Shown here in pieces: positions 6,849 through 14,638 of a stretch of DNA of 64,000 nucleotides. Under the pieces are notes generated by a model. That model did not search any database. It saw nothing but the letters and a program-made list of their open reading frames with translations, and had not been told where the DNA came from. Position 1 is the first letter of the stretch; the number at the start of each line of letters is the position of its first letter. The stretch is from an uncultured Ruminococcus sp. (GTDB taxonomy: Bacteria; Bacillota; Clostridia; Oscillospirales; Ruminococcaceae): contig CADCFQ010000015.1 in NCBI GenBank assembly GCA_902800795.1, positions 1 through 64,000 on the forward strand, in the 5' to 3' direction. A program made the translations under genes and the position numbers.

Positions 6849-9395
6849 ATGAGGCTTACAAAAGTTTTGGGGACACTGTGTTCTGTGGCTCTGGCGCTTT
6901 GCGCAGAGGGGGCTTCAGCTCTTCCGGCTGGCGCTGCAGCGGTAAAAACTGTCAATGTCACATCTTACGGTGCCAACGGTTCCGACTCCGCCGATGACAC
7001 AGATGCTTTCCAGAAAGCGCTGGATGCAGCAAAGGGCAGCTCGGTGCCGGTCAAGGTGGTCGTGCCGTCGGGCAGATACTATATCGGAACTCCGTCCGGC
7101 AAGTCTGCCAGGTCTTTGAGGATATATTCAAACACCACTCTCCAGATGGACTCCGGCGCTGTGCTCATGCGTCAGAAGGGCGCCCCCAGTGTTTACATAA
7201 TGGAGACCGACAGCCAGAAGAATATAACCGTCAGCGGCGGGACCTTTAACGGGAATGCCCAGACCACCACCCAGGCAAAGGGTCTTGTGTCCTTCCGCTC
7301 GACTGACAATATAACCCTCTCGGGCGTAACGTTTCGCAACTACTGCGGAACTCACTGCGTGGTCGTTGACGGCGCACAGGGTTTGACCGCTGCTAACTGT
7401 ACCTTTACTGATTTCAAGCCCTTCACAGGCTCCGCCAGTGCCTATACCTCGCAGACCAGCTCCACATCTTACTGGTCGGCAGAGGCTCTCCACATAGACT
7501 TTGTAGAGCCCGAGGGCGGCTCGGCAGGCAGGAACATGAAAAACATCAGCGTCTACGGCTGTAAATTCGCCGGCGTCCCTACTGGTGTGGGCACCCATCA
7601 CGTTTATGATACCCTCACAGCCGACAGCATAAAGATATACGGCAACACCTTCACAAACTGCTATTATGGCTGCTGCAATGCGGCGAATTTCAAGAACTTC
7701 GAGTTTTACAGCAACAAGGCCACCAACACCCCGACCCTTATCCACGCAGAGAACACAAGGGGCTCGGTATATAACAACACTCTCGACAATTCGTCCTATA
7801 AGCCCGGCTCCGATATAAAGTCCAAGATATATAATTTCGGCACGAACCGAATGGAGCTCGGTGCGCTGTCTGCTTTTGAGCTGTCAAACACCAAGACAGG
7901 CTCGAAGATAGATATGACAAACAGCACTACACTTGAGATATACTCGAACACGATAAAGACCGCCAACTACAGCGGCGGCTCCGACAGCAGGATCTGCGGC
8001 ATCCACGGCTATTACAGCTCCGTTATCAACGCCCACGACAACATCGTTACCGGCGCTCCCTACCGTGGGATATATGTTGACACCGGCAAGGCAACGCTTA
8101 AAAACAACTATCTCGACAAGTGCAACGACTCGGTATATGTCAGCAACAGCACAGGCTCCGCTGTTTCGGGGAACACTATAATAAACACCTCGGCAAGGGC
8201 GATAACCGCCTACACCGACAGCGGGATAACTATCTCTGACAATATGATAAGAAAGACCACGGACGGCAGAGGCATAACCCTTGAGAGCTGCACAGGGACC
8301 AACAACGTTACCGGAAACACTATCCTTGAATGCAATGGCTTCGGTGTTTATGTCATCACTTCAACGGTAAATAAGATAGACACTAACATTTTCGGAAAAG
8401 GCAAGACCGATGCGGTGACTCTCAACTCAAATTCAACTGTCACCCAGGTGAACAGCAACCATTTCTTCAGCAACTCCGGCAACGACCTCTATCTTACCGG
8501 AAATGCCAAGGCTTCAAAGTTCAATTCAAACGTTACGGACAGAAACAGCGTGAAGATAAATCCAGGCTCGACCCTTACCACAAGAACGGGCAACACCACC
8601 CACGCTTTCGATTTCAAGGCAGGCGTGAGCGTCAACAACACCTGCAAGGGTGCCGGCTACACTAAGTATTACTGCTCCGACTGTTCGTTCCAGTATTACT
8701 CCGATTTCACAGCCCCGACAGCTCATACCTTCACTTCATCCACAGTTGCACCAACCTATCAGGCTCAGGGCTGCACGCTCCACAAATGCTCGGTCTGCGG
8801 ACTTAGCTATAAGGACAGCTTCAAGGCAAAGCTTACTCTTGCAAACGTAACAGGATTTAAAAACGTGGCGGTATCCGCCAACGCCATCAAGTTCACCTGG
8901 AACAAGGTCTCCGGCGCTGACGGCTATGTGGTTTATCTCTACAACAAGTCGGCCAAGAAGTGGGAGCGCTACGCCAAGACCACAGGCGGAAACAATGTCC
9001 AGCTGGTCAACAAGCTCAACCCCGGCGAAGCTTATGCCCTGACCGCAAGGGCTTACAAGACCGTGAACGGTACCGAGATACTTTCGCCCGGCTTCAACAA
9101 TTACAAGACTTCCACAAATCCTGCAAAGGTAAGCTTCTCTGTCATTTCCAAGGCCAAGGGCTCGGCGACATACAGCTGGAAGAAGGTCACGGGTGCTACA
9201 AGCTATGCGCTTTACTATAAGGCTTCATCCGGCGCCGCCTGGACAAGGGTCGGCACTGTGAACAACAGCACCACGAGCTTTACGAAGACCGGTCTTAAAT
9301 CGGGCACAGGTTATTTCACAGTAAGGGCGTTCAGGACCTATGAGGGCACCACCTACGGCTCGGCCTTTGACACAAAGACTGCTGCTGTAAAATAA
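6849..9395 (+). CDS. Secreted right-handed beta-helix protein with cysteine module and two FN3-like domains
   Basis: An 848-residue protein. A signal peptide (residues 1-32) is followed by a pectate-lyase-3-type start (VTSYGANGSDSADDTDAFQK) and about 500 residues of parallel beta-helix repeats rich in N-T-I-T-I-S-x-N. Then comes a three-cysteine module (CKGAGYTKYYCSDCSFQ and CTLHKCSVCG), and two fibronectin-III-like domains of about 90 residues each. AGGAGGT at 6836-6842 fixes the ATG at 6849. No catalytic residues can be assigned, so polysaccharide lyase, hydrolase or adhesin all remain possible. Control by a c-di-GMP riboswitch suggests a surface or biofilm role. Confidence 0.85.
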   Translation: MRLTKVLGTLCSVALALCAEGASALPAGAAAVKTVNVTSYGANGSDSADDTDAFQKALDAAKGSSVPVKVVVPSGRYYIGTPSGKSARSLRIYSNTTLQMDSGAVLMRQKGAPSVYIMETDSQKNITVSGGTFNGNAQTTTQAKGLVSFRSTDNITLSGVTFRNYCGTHCVVVDGAQGLTAANCTFTDFKPFTGSASAYTSQTSSTSYWSAEALHIDFVEPEGGSAGRNMKNISVYGCKFAGVPTGVGTHHVYDTLTADSIKIYGNTFTNCYYGCCNAANFKNFEFYSNKATNTPTLIHAENTRGSVYNNTLDNSSYKPGSDIKSKIYNFGTNRMELGALSAFELSNTKTGSKIDMTNSTTLEIYSNTIKTANYSGGSDSRICGIHGYYSSVINAHDNIVTGAPYRGIYVDTGKATLKNNYLDKCNDSVYVSNSTGSAVSGNTIINTSARAITAYTDSGITISDNMIRKTTDGRGITLESCTGTNNVTGNTILECNGFGVYVITSTVNKIDTNIFGKGKTDAVTLNSNSTVTQVNSNHFFSNSGNDLYLTGNAKASKFNSNVTDRNSVKINPGSTLTTRTGNTTHAFDFKAGVSVNNTCKGAGYTKYYCSDCSFQYYSDFTAPTAHTFTSSTVAPTYQAQGCTLHKCSVCGLSYKDSFKAKLTLANVTGFKNVAVSANAIKFTWNKVSGADGYVVYLYNKSAKKWERYAKTTGGNNVQLVNKLNPGEAYALTARAYKTVNGTEILSPGFNNYKTSTNPAKVSFSVISKAKGSATYSWKKVTGATSYALYYKASSGAAWTRVGTVNNSTTSFTKTGLKSGTGYFTVRAFRTYEGTTYGSAFDTKTAAVK

Positions 9396-9409
9396 CATAT
9401 CAGCTATCT

Positions 9410-9438
9410 AAAGAGCGCTCCGGAAGGGGTGCTCTTTT
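9410..9438 (+). terminator. Rho-independent terminator
   Basis: AAAGAGC and GCTCTTTT enclose a short loop, 15 bp after the stop of the beta-helix gene. Confidence 0.7.
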
Positions 9439-9449
9439 AGTTTCATATC

Positions 9450-9478
9450 TTGACATATTCTGTTTTTCGTGATAATAT
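9450..9478 (+). promoter_or_regulatory. Promoter of the GLUG-type lipoprotein gene
   Basis: TTGACA at 9450-9455, 17 bp, TAATAT at 9473-9478, about 60 bp upstream of the start codon. Confidence 0.8.
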
Positions 9479-9539
9479 TAGCGTGTAAGTTTAGTTTTCT
9501 GAACGGCACAATTTTAAGGTTATAACAAGGAGAACATGG

Positions 9540-11141
9540 ATGTATAAAAAACTAACAGCAATGATACTTGCAGCAGTTACGGCTCTTGGGATGGCTGCCT
9601 GCAATAATGACGACAGCAGCAGCAAGGCTAAGACCAAGAGCTCACCCTTCGGGAAGATCATGAACATCGATGAGGAAAGCTCCGTGAGCGGACAGGACAG
9701 CATCTCTTCTGAAAAGTCGATAATCGAGACAGGTGCTTATGCCAGAGTCGGAAACAACGGCGCTGCGGCAGTTTATGAGGTGTATATGTACTCGCCTGAC
9801 GAGCCGCTTGACGGTAAGGTCACTTTCAGAGACCTCTACGGTGTTCACGTTTTGCATACCGGCGTGGTGGGGCTTGTCGGAGCACCCATAGAGGTGGATT
9901 ATGACTCTGACGAGGTCAAGGGTGGGACGCTGCTTTTCGGCGTTCTCAAAAGCGAGCTGAACGGCGTTCGTCCCGATGCCCTGATGTTTATGTGGTATGA
10001 CGAGGAAAACCAAAACTACGTTGAGCTTGAACAGGATACACATATGGACGAGTTGGACGACAGTCTTGCGCTGTATCTTCCTATCGACAAGCCCGGAGTA
10101 TACCTTCTTGTGAATAAATATGCATGGCTCAACGCCTGGGGTGCTGGCCTTGACGATAACGGACTTGAAGAGGGCTATGTACAAAAGCCGGTTGAAAACC
10201 CCTTTGATAAGAATGAGAACGAGGGGCTTTCAAATGAGGCACGGTGGAAAAAAGATGTGTACACCGGCGATATCATCGAGCTCGCTGATATGGACTATAT
10301 GAACAGCTGTATCAAGGATAGCAGTGCCGAGTTTAATGTTTCGACTGTACAGCAGCTTGCGGCAGCGTGCTATTATGTAAACTGCTGTGACGATGATAAG
10401 TGCAGCGGCATCACGATAAACCTTATGGCGGACATCGACCTTTCCGGAGTTGACTGGGCGCCCATGGGCTGGGATTCACAGGATACGGATAACCGTTTCC
10501 AGGGTGTATTCAACGGCAACGGTCACACGATATCGAACCTGAAAGTAGACGTGGGCGGTTTTGCAGGCTTTTTCGGCGGCACTCTTTACTGCACTGTGAA
10601 AGATCTCAATATAGTCAATGCCGATATAAAGGGCGGAAGAAACGCAGCTGTGCTCTCGCCGCAGGATGTAAGGTCGTTGTTTTCTGACATTTACGTTTCC
10701 GGCGTCACAACATCCAATGAGGCAGGAACCATGCTTGGCGATGAAGCTGCCGCAAAGGTCCTTAACTGCAAGCAGGAGGTCCTTGCAAACGGCAGCGACC
10801 TTGACGGCGAGCTTTCTTTTACAAGCTATAACAAAAAGCTCATAACCGACAAATTCGGCAGGCCGGAGAAAATATACCTGGACGGCGACTATGTGGTAAG
10901 AGCATCAGGCATCGAAAATAAGTACTCAAATATGCAGTGGTATGTTGAGGTAGACGGCAACCGTGTTTATGAGGGCGACAACTCCGAGCGCCTCAGCATT
11001 GACAAGGTCCTTGCAAATATAGCGGTAAACAACACCCTGCCTCAAGGCAAATATGTCGTATCGCTCAACGCTTTTGTCGACGGCGAGTACATCCGGATAA
11101 GCAACGATCTGGAGATCGATATTTATAAGTATGCAGAATGA
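9540..11141 (+). CDS. Lipoprotein with GLUG-like beta-repeat domain
   Basis: A 533-residue protein with a signal peptide and lipobox (LGMAAC, Cys at about residue 21), then a Ser/Lys-rich linker. Residues 60-180 form an uncharacterised domain. Residues 260-390 contain INLMADIDLSGVDWAPMG, then FQGVFNGNGHTISNL and GGFAGFFGG, the pattern of GLUG-motif beta-helical domains found on bacterial surfaces. The last 120 residues look like an Ig-type domain. AAGGAG at 9527-9532 sets the start. It is a single-gene unit between its own promoter and the terminator at 11145. It is probably a surface protein; no enzyme activity is implied. Confidence 0.8.
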   Translation: MYKKLTAMILAAVTALGMAACNNDDSSSKAKTKSSPFGKIMNIDEESSVSGQDSISSEKSIIETGAYARVGNNGAAAVYEVYMYSPDEPLDGKVTFRDLYGVHVLHTGVVGLVGAPIEVDYDSDEVKGGTLLFGVLKSELNGVRPDALMFMWYDEENQNYVELEQDTHMDELDDSLALYLPIDKPGVYLLVNKYAWLNAWGAGLDDNGLEEGYVQKPVENPFDKNENEGLSNEARWKKDVYTGDIIELADMDYMNSCIKDSSAEFNVSTVQQLAAACYYVNCCDDDKCSGITINLMADIDLSGVDWAPMGWDSQDTDNRFQGVFNGNGHTISNLKVDVGGFAGFFGGTLYCTVKDLNIVNADIKGGRNAAVLSPQDVRSLFSDIYVSGVTTSNEAGTMLGDEAAAKVLNCKQEVLANGSDLDGELSFTSYNKKLITDKFGRPEKIYLDGDYVVRASGIENKYSNMQWYVEVDGNRVYEGDNSERLSIDKVLANIAVNNTLPQGKYVVSLNAFVDGEYIRISNDLEIDIYKYAE

Positions 11142-11144
11142 TAA

Positions 11145-11179
11145 GACCTCCCTCGTCCATAGCGGACGGGGGAGGTCTT
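11145..11179 (+). terminator. Rho-independent terminator
   Basis: GACCTCCCTCGTCC pairs with GGACGGGGGAGGTC around a five-base loop, just after the lipoprotein stop. Confidence 0.85.
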
Positions 11180-11190
11180 GATACAAAAAG

Positions 11191-11222
11191 CCCCGGATCC
11201 TGCTTATCTGCAAGATTCGGGG
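11191..11222 (-). terminator. Terminator-like hairpin, second copy of a repeated type
   Basis: On the minus strand CCCCGAATCTTGCAGATAAG is followed by CAGGATCCGGGG and then CTTTTTG. It matches the hairpin at 5339-5372 at nearly every base and ends the minus-strand ATP-grasp operon. Confidence 0.7.
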
Positions 11223-11246
11223 GTGGGGTATTATTCATTTTTCATA

Positions 11247-12359
11247 TTATCTCCTTGCTGTTCTGATATAGCAGCCGGCTCTGTTTGAGCTGTCGGTTAT
11301 TGCGCCTATGCGCTCGGGATGAAGATCTGCTATCCGCAGAAGGTTTTGGGGCTCCTCCCGCCTTAGCCTTTCCAGCTCGTCAAGATCCGCCTGACTGAAT
11401 ATGAACAGGCTCTCCGCACTGACAGTATCTTTGTCTTTTGTAAAGTCAGGCACTTCGCCGCAGGCGGTCTGTATCACCATTTTCAGATAGTCATAGCCTG
11501 TGGAATACCTGACCAGATCACTGCCTATGCAGTCCCCGCCCATTCTTGCGCCTATCTCTATTATCCGGATTTCACCGCTGCTGTCGATCTTGATCTCCGA
11601 ATGTGAAGCTCCGTTTTTTATCTCCAGCGTATCCAGTGCGTGCTCGACTACTGCCTTTATCCTCGTCTGTGTCGCCTCGTCTATCGGCGCAGGCTCAAGG
11701 TGGCCTGTTTCAATAAAGTGAGGCGCACCGGTGGTGTATTTTTTTGTCACTGCAAGAAAGCTGTGGACACCCTTGAAAGATATATACTCGACACTGTATT
11801 CCTCACCGCAGACATATTCCTCGATAAGGGCTTTCTTTTCAAGGCTCTGTGCCGCAGCCATGCTCACGGCCTTTTCCAGGTCTTCTGCTCTCTCGACTTT
11901 AAAGATCCCTCTGCTGCCGCTTCTGTCTGTGGGCTTTACGATCACCGGGAAAGAAATATCAAGATCAGCCATACTGAAGCTGTCATCAACAAGCAGAGAC
12001 TCCGGACAGGGATCGCCCCTCTTTTTAAAAGCCTGTCTCATCTGATACTTATTAGTACTTTTATATGTGCTCTCCATGCTGTTGCCACACAGTCCCAGCT
12101 TTTCTGCCGCATAGTTAACAGTGACAACAGCAAGGTCGGAAGCTATGCTGCATATACCGCAGACACCTATCTGCCTGCATTTTTCAGTTATCTGTTCTTT
12201 TTCAATTATGCTTATGGGGTAAAAAACATCGGCGGCCTTTTCTCCTACGTCCCCGGCCGCCCACGCAAAGACATGGGTGCGAAAGCCCATTTCTTTCGCC
12301 TTCAAAATCAGCGGCAGCTGGAGATAGCTGGCGCCTATTATCGCTATATCACACTTCAT
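11247..12359 (-). CDS. ATP-grasp domain ligase
   Basis: A 370-residue ATP-grasp enzyme of the carbamoyl-phosphate-synthase-like/biotin-carboxylase-like group. Residues 1-95 form a Rossmann-type N-domain (DIAIIGASYLQLPLI). The ATP-grasp part has FPVIVKPTDRSGSRGI (glycine loop), ALIEEYVCGEEYSVEY, and metal-binding EIKIDSSGEIRIIEIGARMGG near residues 255-280. GGGGGTG lies 7-8 bases before the ATG at 12359, which I prefer. The frame is open further upstream, but that part is the tail of a different protein (next entry). These enzymes join a carboxylate to an amine using ATP; with the neighbouring GT2 and flippase-like genes, a role in building a modified sugar is plausible. Confidence 0.82.
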   Translation of the reverse strand: MKCDIAIIGASYLQLPLILKAKEMGFRTHVFAWAAGDVGEKAADVFYPISIIEKEQITEKCRQIGVCGICSIASDLAVVTVNYAAEKLGLCGNSMESTYKSTNKYQMRQAFKKRGDPCPESLLVDDSFSMADLDISFPVIVKPTDRSGSRGIFKVERAEDLEKAVSMAAAQSLEKKALIEEYVCGEEYSVEYISFKGVHSFLAVTKKYTTGAPHFIETGHLEPAPIDEATQTRIKAVVEHALDTLEIKNGASHSEIKIDSSGEIRIIEIGARMGGDCIGSDLVRYSTGYDYLKMVIQTACGEVPDFTKDKDTVSAESLFIFSQADLDELERLRREEPQNLLRIADLHPERIGAITDSSNRAGCYIRTARR

Positions 12360-12541
12360 GTTTTCACCCCCAAAAGCCTGCTGCCGCTTCTGAGACCACA
12401 GCCTGTCAAAGCGTTTAAGCTTCTGTTCTTTCTTATAGTCTTCAAGATACTCATGAAAGCTGTACTGCGGCTCATAGCCAAGCTCATCTCTGGCATTCTG
12501 AATATCCATAAGGAAGCAGTCGAGTCGCCGCTGATACGGTG
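12360..12541 (-). pseudogene. 3' fragment of an NAD-dependent sugar epimerase gene
   Basis: In the frame that runs into the ATP-grasp gene, the peptide LMDIQNARDELGYEPQYSF and the following EYLEDYKKEQKLKRFDRLW match the extreme C-terminus usual for NAD-dependent epimerase/dehydratase proteins (SDR extended family). The whole Rossmann domain is missing. Its left border is the palindrome at 12510-12559. I infer a remnant left by a deletion. Confidence 0.6.
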
Positions 12542-12559
12542 CGACTCGACTGCTTCCTT
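12510..12559. repeat. 19-bp perfect palindrome at a deletion junction
   Basis: AAGGAAGCAGTCGAGTCGC (12510-12528) and its exact reverse complement (12541-12559) flank 12 bases. No T-run follows on either strand. The palindrome sits where an rffA-like 5' end meets an epimerase-like 3' end. Confidence 0.9.
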
Positions 12560-12610
12560 CATATAACCGAATTTCGTTCCTATAAATGGCGCCGCATTAA
12601 ATGAAAGCAT
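12529..12610 (-). pseudogene. 5' fragment of an RffA/WecE-like sugar aminotransferase gene
   Basis: A good ribosome site (AGGAGG, 7 bases before the ATG at 12610) starts a peptide MLSFNAAPFIGTKFGYMKEA, continuing to about ISGD. It matches the first 25-30 residues usual for dTDP-4-amino-4,6-dideoxygalactose transaminase (FN-PP-VGTE-YM pattern). After GD the similarity ends in the palindrome and the frame continues as unrelated peptide. The gene starts right after the GT2 stop, so the operon once probably carried a complete aminotransferase. Confidence 0.6.
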
Positions 12611-12612
12611 CT

Positions 12613-13590
12613 TTATCCCTCCTGATCGGTCCTGCCGCTTTGAGACTTGTCTTTCTGGTCAGTATCAAAGTTTACCGTCTGCTTTATAACATACTGCGGA
12701 GAATTGTTGAGCGAGATATAGATGCGTCCTATGTATTCGCCTATAATTCCAAGCATCACCATGATGAGCCCGCCCATGAAAAGCAGGATAGCCACTATCG
12801 AGCTCCAGCCCACGCTGATATTGGGCACCACGAACTTTCTTATAATGGTCACCAGCCCGAAGATAAATCCCGAGATAGCCGCAAGGATACCGATAAAGGA
12901 AGCTATTCTCAAAGGCTTTATGGAAAAGGCGGTGAGACCGTTCAACCACAGTTTGACCATTTTTGAGAACGTGAATGTCGTGCTTCCGGCAATGCGCTCT
13001 CTTTCCTCCATAGGAACATTTATTATCCTGTCGGTGCTCCTGAGTATCAGTCCGGTGAGGTATGGATAGGGGTTCTCATACTTGACTATCTCTTCCACAA
13101 GGAACCGCCTTAGCAGCATAAAGTTTGTGAAGCTAAGCTCCTTTGGCTTGTCAATGATTATCTCCGTCATTTTCCTGTTGACAGCGGTGCCGAAGCTTTT
13201 GAAAAGGCTCTGCTTATACTCGGTATACTTGGCGATAGCCGCATCATAGCCGTTGTCTATCTGATCGACCAGCTTCCAGAGATTATCCATCGGCACCTGA
13301 CCGTCATCATCCATAATGACAACAAGCTCTCCCGAAGAGAACCGAAGCCCTGCCATTACAGCACCGGGGCGGTTCATGTTCTTTGCGAAATTGATTAGCC
13401 TGATCTTTTTGTTTTCTGCCGCTATCCCTTCCAACACCTGCCACACATTATCCTTCGAGAAGTCATTGACAGCTATTATCTCATAATCGTACTCACTGCG
13501 CCGGGAGACAACATCTATTATCTCATTGATAACAGGGGTTATAGTTTTTTCGCTTCCGTAGCACGGAATGACAAAGCTTATAAGTCTCAT
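12613..13590 (-). CDS. GT2 glycosyltransferase of the ArnC/GtrB/DPM1 type
   Basis: A 325-residue protein. Residues 1-215 form a GT-A domain: ISFVIPCYGSEKTI, then the metal-binding DDDGQVP, and a lipid-linked-transferase-like RSTDRIINVPMEERERIAGS. Two membrane segments follow (about 235-255 and 265-290), as in enzymes that put a sugar on undecaprenyl phosphate. An in-frame TTG lies upstream at 13605, but GGAG sits 9 bases before the ATG at 13590, which I choose. It lies between two SMR-type membrane proteins (possible flippase) and a broken aminotransferase, so it probably makes a lipid-linked sugar for envelope decoration. Confidence 0.85.
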   Translation of the reverse strand: MRLISFVIPCYGSEKTITPVINEIIDVVSRRSEYDYEIIAVNDFSKDNVWQVLEGIAAENKKIRLINFAKNMNRPGAVMAGLRFSSGELVVIMDDDGQVPMDNLWKLVDQIDNGYDAAIAKYTEYKQSLFKSFGTAVNRKMTEIIIDKPKELSFTNFMLLRRFLVEEIVKYENPYPYLTGLILRSTDRIINVPMEERERIAGSTTFTFSKMVKLWLNGLTAFSIKPLRIASFIGILAAISGFIFGLVTIIRKFVVPNISVGWSSIVAILLFMGGLIMVMLGIIGEYIGRIYISLNNSPQYVIKQTVNFDTDQKDKSQSGRTDQEG

Positions 13591-13614
13591 TATCCTGATC
13601 TCCAAATCCTTGAT

Positions 13615-13962
13615 TTATAATGAAAAAATGATTATTCCGGTAATCATAAGGCAAAGAGCCCCCAGCTTTCTTATGCTGACCTTCTCTTTGAAGAATATCA
13701 CTCCTGCCGCTGTTATGAAAATATAGCTGGTGGATTCCAGTATCACTCCCAGCGTCATCGGGATGACGGTGTAGGCCGCAACAGAGAGCAGGGTCGCTCC
13801 GAAAAACATCGCATAGGCTATGATGACAGGAAGGTTCAGATACTCTTTTATGATCGAATCGCTTTTTACAGAGGAGCGCTTTTTTAGTATGACCTGTGAC
13901 GCTGTGCTGATAAGGACACCCACCAGCACCAGAGCGGAATAAAGAAGTGTACGTTTATTCAT
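13615..13962 (-). CDS. SMR/EamA-type small membrane protein, second of a pair
   Basis: A 115-residue protein with four membrane segments, matching the small multidrug resistance/EamA half-transporter size. The last helix pair (AAGVIFFKEKVSIRKLGALC) carries the FFKE motif typical of this fold. The ATG at 13962 overlaps the stop region of the upstream partner by 8 bases, so the two are coupled and probably form a heterodimer like ArnE/ArnF. Next to the GT2 enzyme, flipping of a lipid-linked sugar is the likely role; drug efflux is less likely. Confidence 0.75.
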   Translation of the reverse strand: MNKRTLLYSALVLVGVLISTASQVILKKRSSVKSDSIIKEYLNLPVIIAYAMFFGATLLSVAAYTVIPMTLGVILESTSYIFITAAGVIFFKEKVSIRKLGALCLMITGIIIFSL

Positions 13963-14317
13963 TTTCTCTGTCTCCGTAAGCATAAAGGACTATACCGCTT
14001 ATGACGAGCAAAGCCCCCAGCGCCTTATTGAATGTAAGGCTCTCACCGAAGAAGACCTTTCCCCAGATAAGAGCCCAAATAATGGTTATGCCCTTGTAGG
14101 AGAAAGCTGATGACAGCGGCATATTTTTCAGTATCTGCTGCCAGCCTACGGCATAAATGACGAGGAGGAGTATCTCCAGGCCGTAAAACAGGATAAATTC
14201 CTTGCTCAAAAAGCTGTATCCTGCGGCAGACTTGCTGCATACGCTGCAGAACGAATAGATCATAAAAAGAATATGGAGCAGCAAGAAATATCTGATACTG
14301 CTTTTGCTCTTATCCAT
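13955..14317 (-). CDS. SMR/EamA-type small membrane protein, first of a pair
   Basis: A 120-residue protein with four membrane segments and a matching GKVFFGESLTFNKALGALL motif near the end. The frame is open to 14389, but there is no ribosome site there; I use the ATG at 14317, preceded by a GGA-rich stretch. It is the first gene of the minus-strand sugar operon, divergent from the YfhO gene. With its partner it makes a probable dimeric flippase of the ArnE/ArnF kind. Confidence 0.7.
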   Translation of the reverse strand: MDKSKSSIRYFLLLHILFMIYSFCSVCSKSAAGYSFLSKEFILFYGLEILLLVIYAVGWQQILKNMPLSSAFSYKGITIIWALIWGKVFFGESLTFNKALGALLVISGIVLYAYGDRENE

Positions 14318-14594
14318 TCCGCAGTCCACCGTCCTTTGCCAGTTTTTATCCGCTCGTTTTATCAGGTCATAACAATTTGCTTTTCGCATTTATTATATCA
14401 TATACACTCACCATAGTCAAGCTATATCACGCTTTGGAGCGGCTGTTTGTCTTTCGGCCGAGTTTGACTTTCAGGCAGTTTTGTGATATAATATCAGCTG
14501 TGCTGATACTATATCATTATTGTAATGCCCTCACAGATACGTGTTACGATGTGACACTCCCTGCGGTCGGGCGATCATATAGACTTTGCTTATG

Positions 14595-14603
14595 TGATAT
14601 AAT
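14595..14603 (+). promoter_or_regulatory. Extended -10 promoter of the YfhO gene
   Basis: TGATATAAT gives an extended -10 (TG at 14595-14596, TATAAT at 14598-14603). There is no clear -35, as is common for extended -10 promoters. The start codon is about 30 bp downstream. Confidence 0.6.
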
Positions 14604-14638
14604 CCTATGGGATTTAAGCCTGAAAGGAGGATATGCAG

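Noticed and set aside
11640..12566. 308-codon plus-strand frame opposite the ATP-grasp gene
   Set aside because: It is antisense to a gene with clear ATP-grasp motifs and has no ribosome site; mirror frames are common here.
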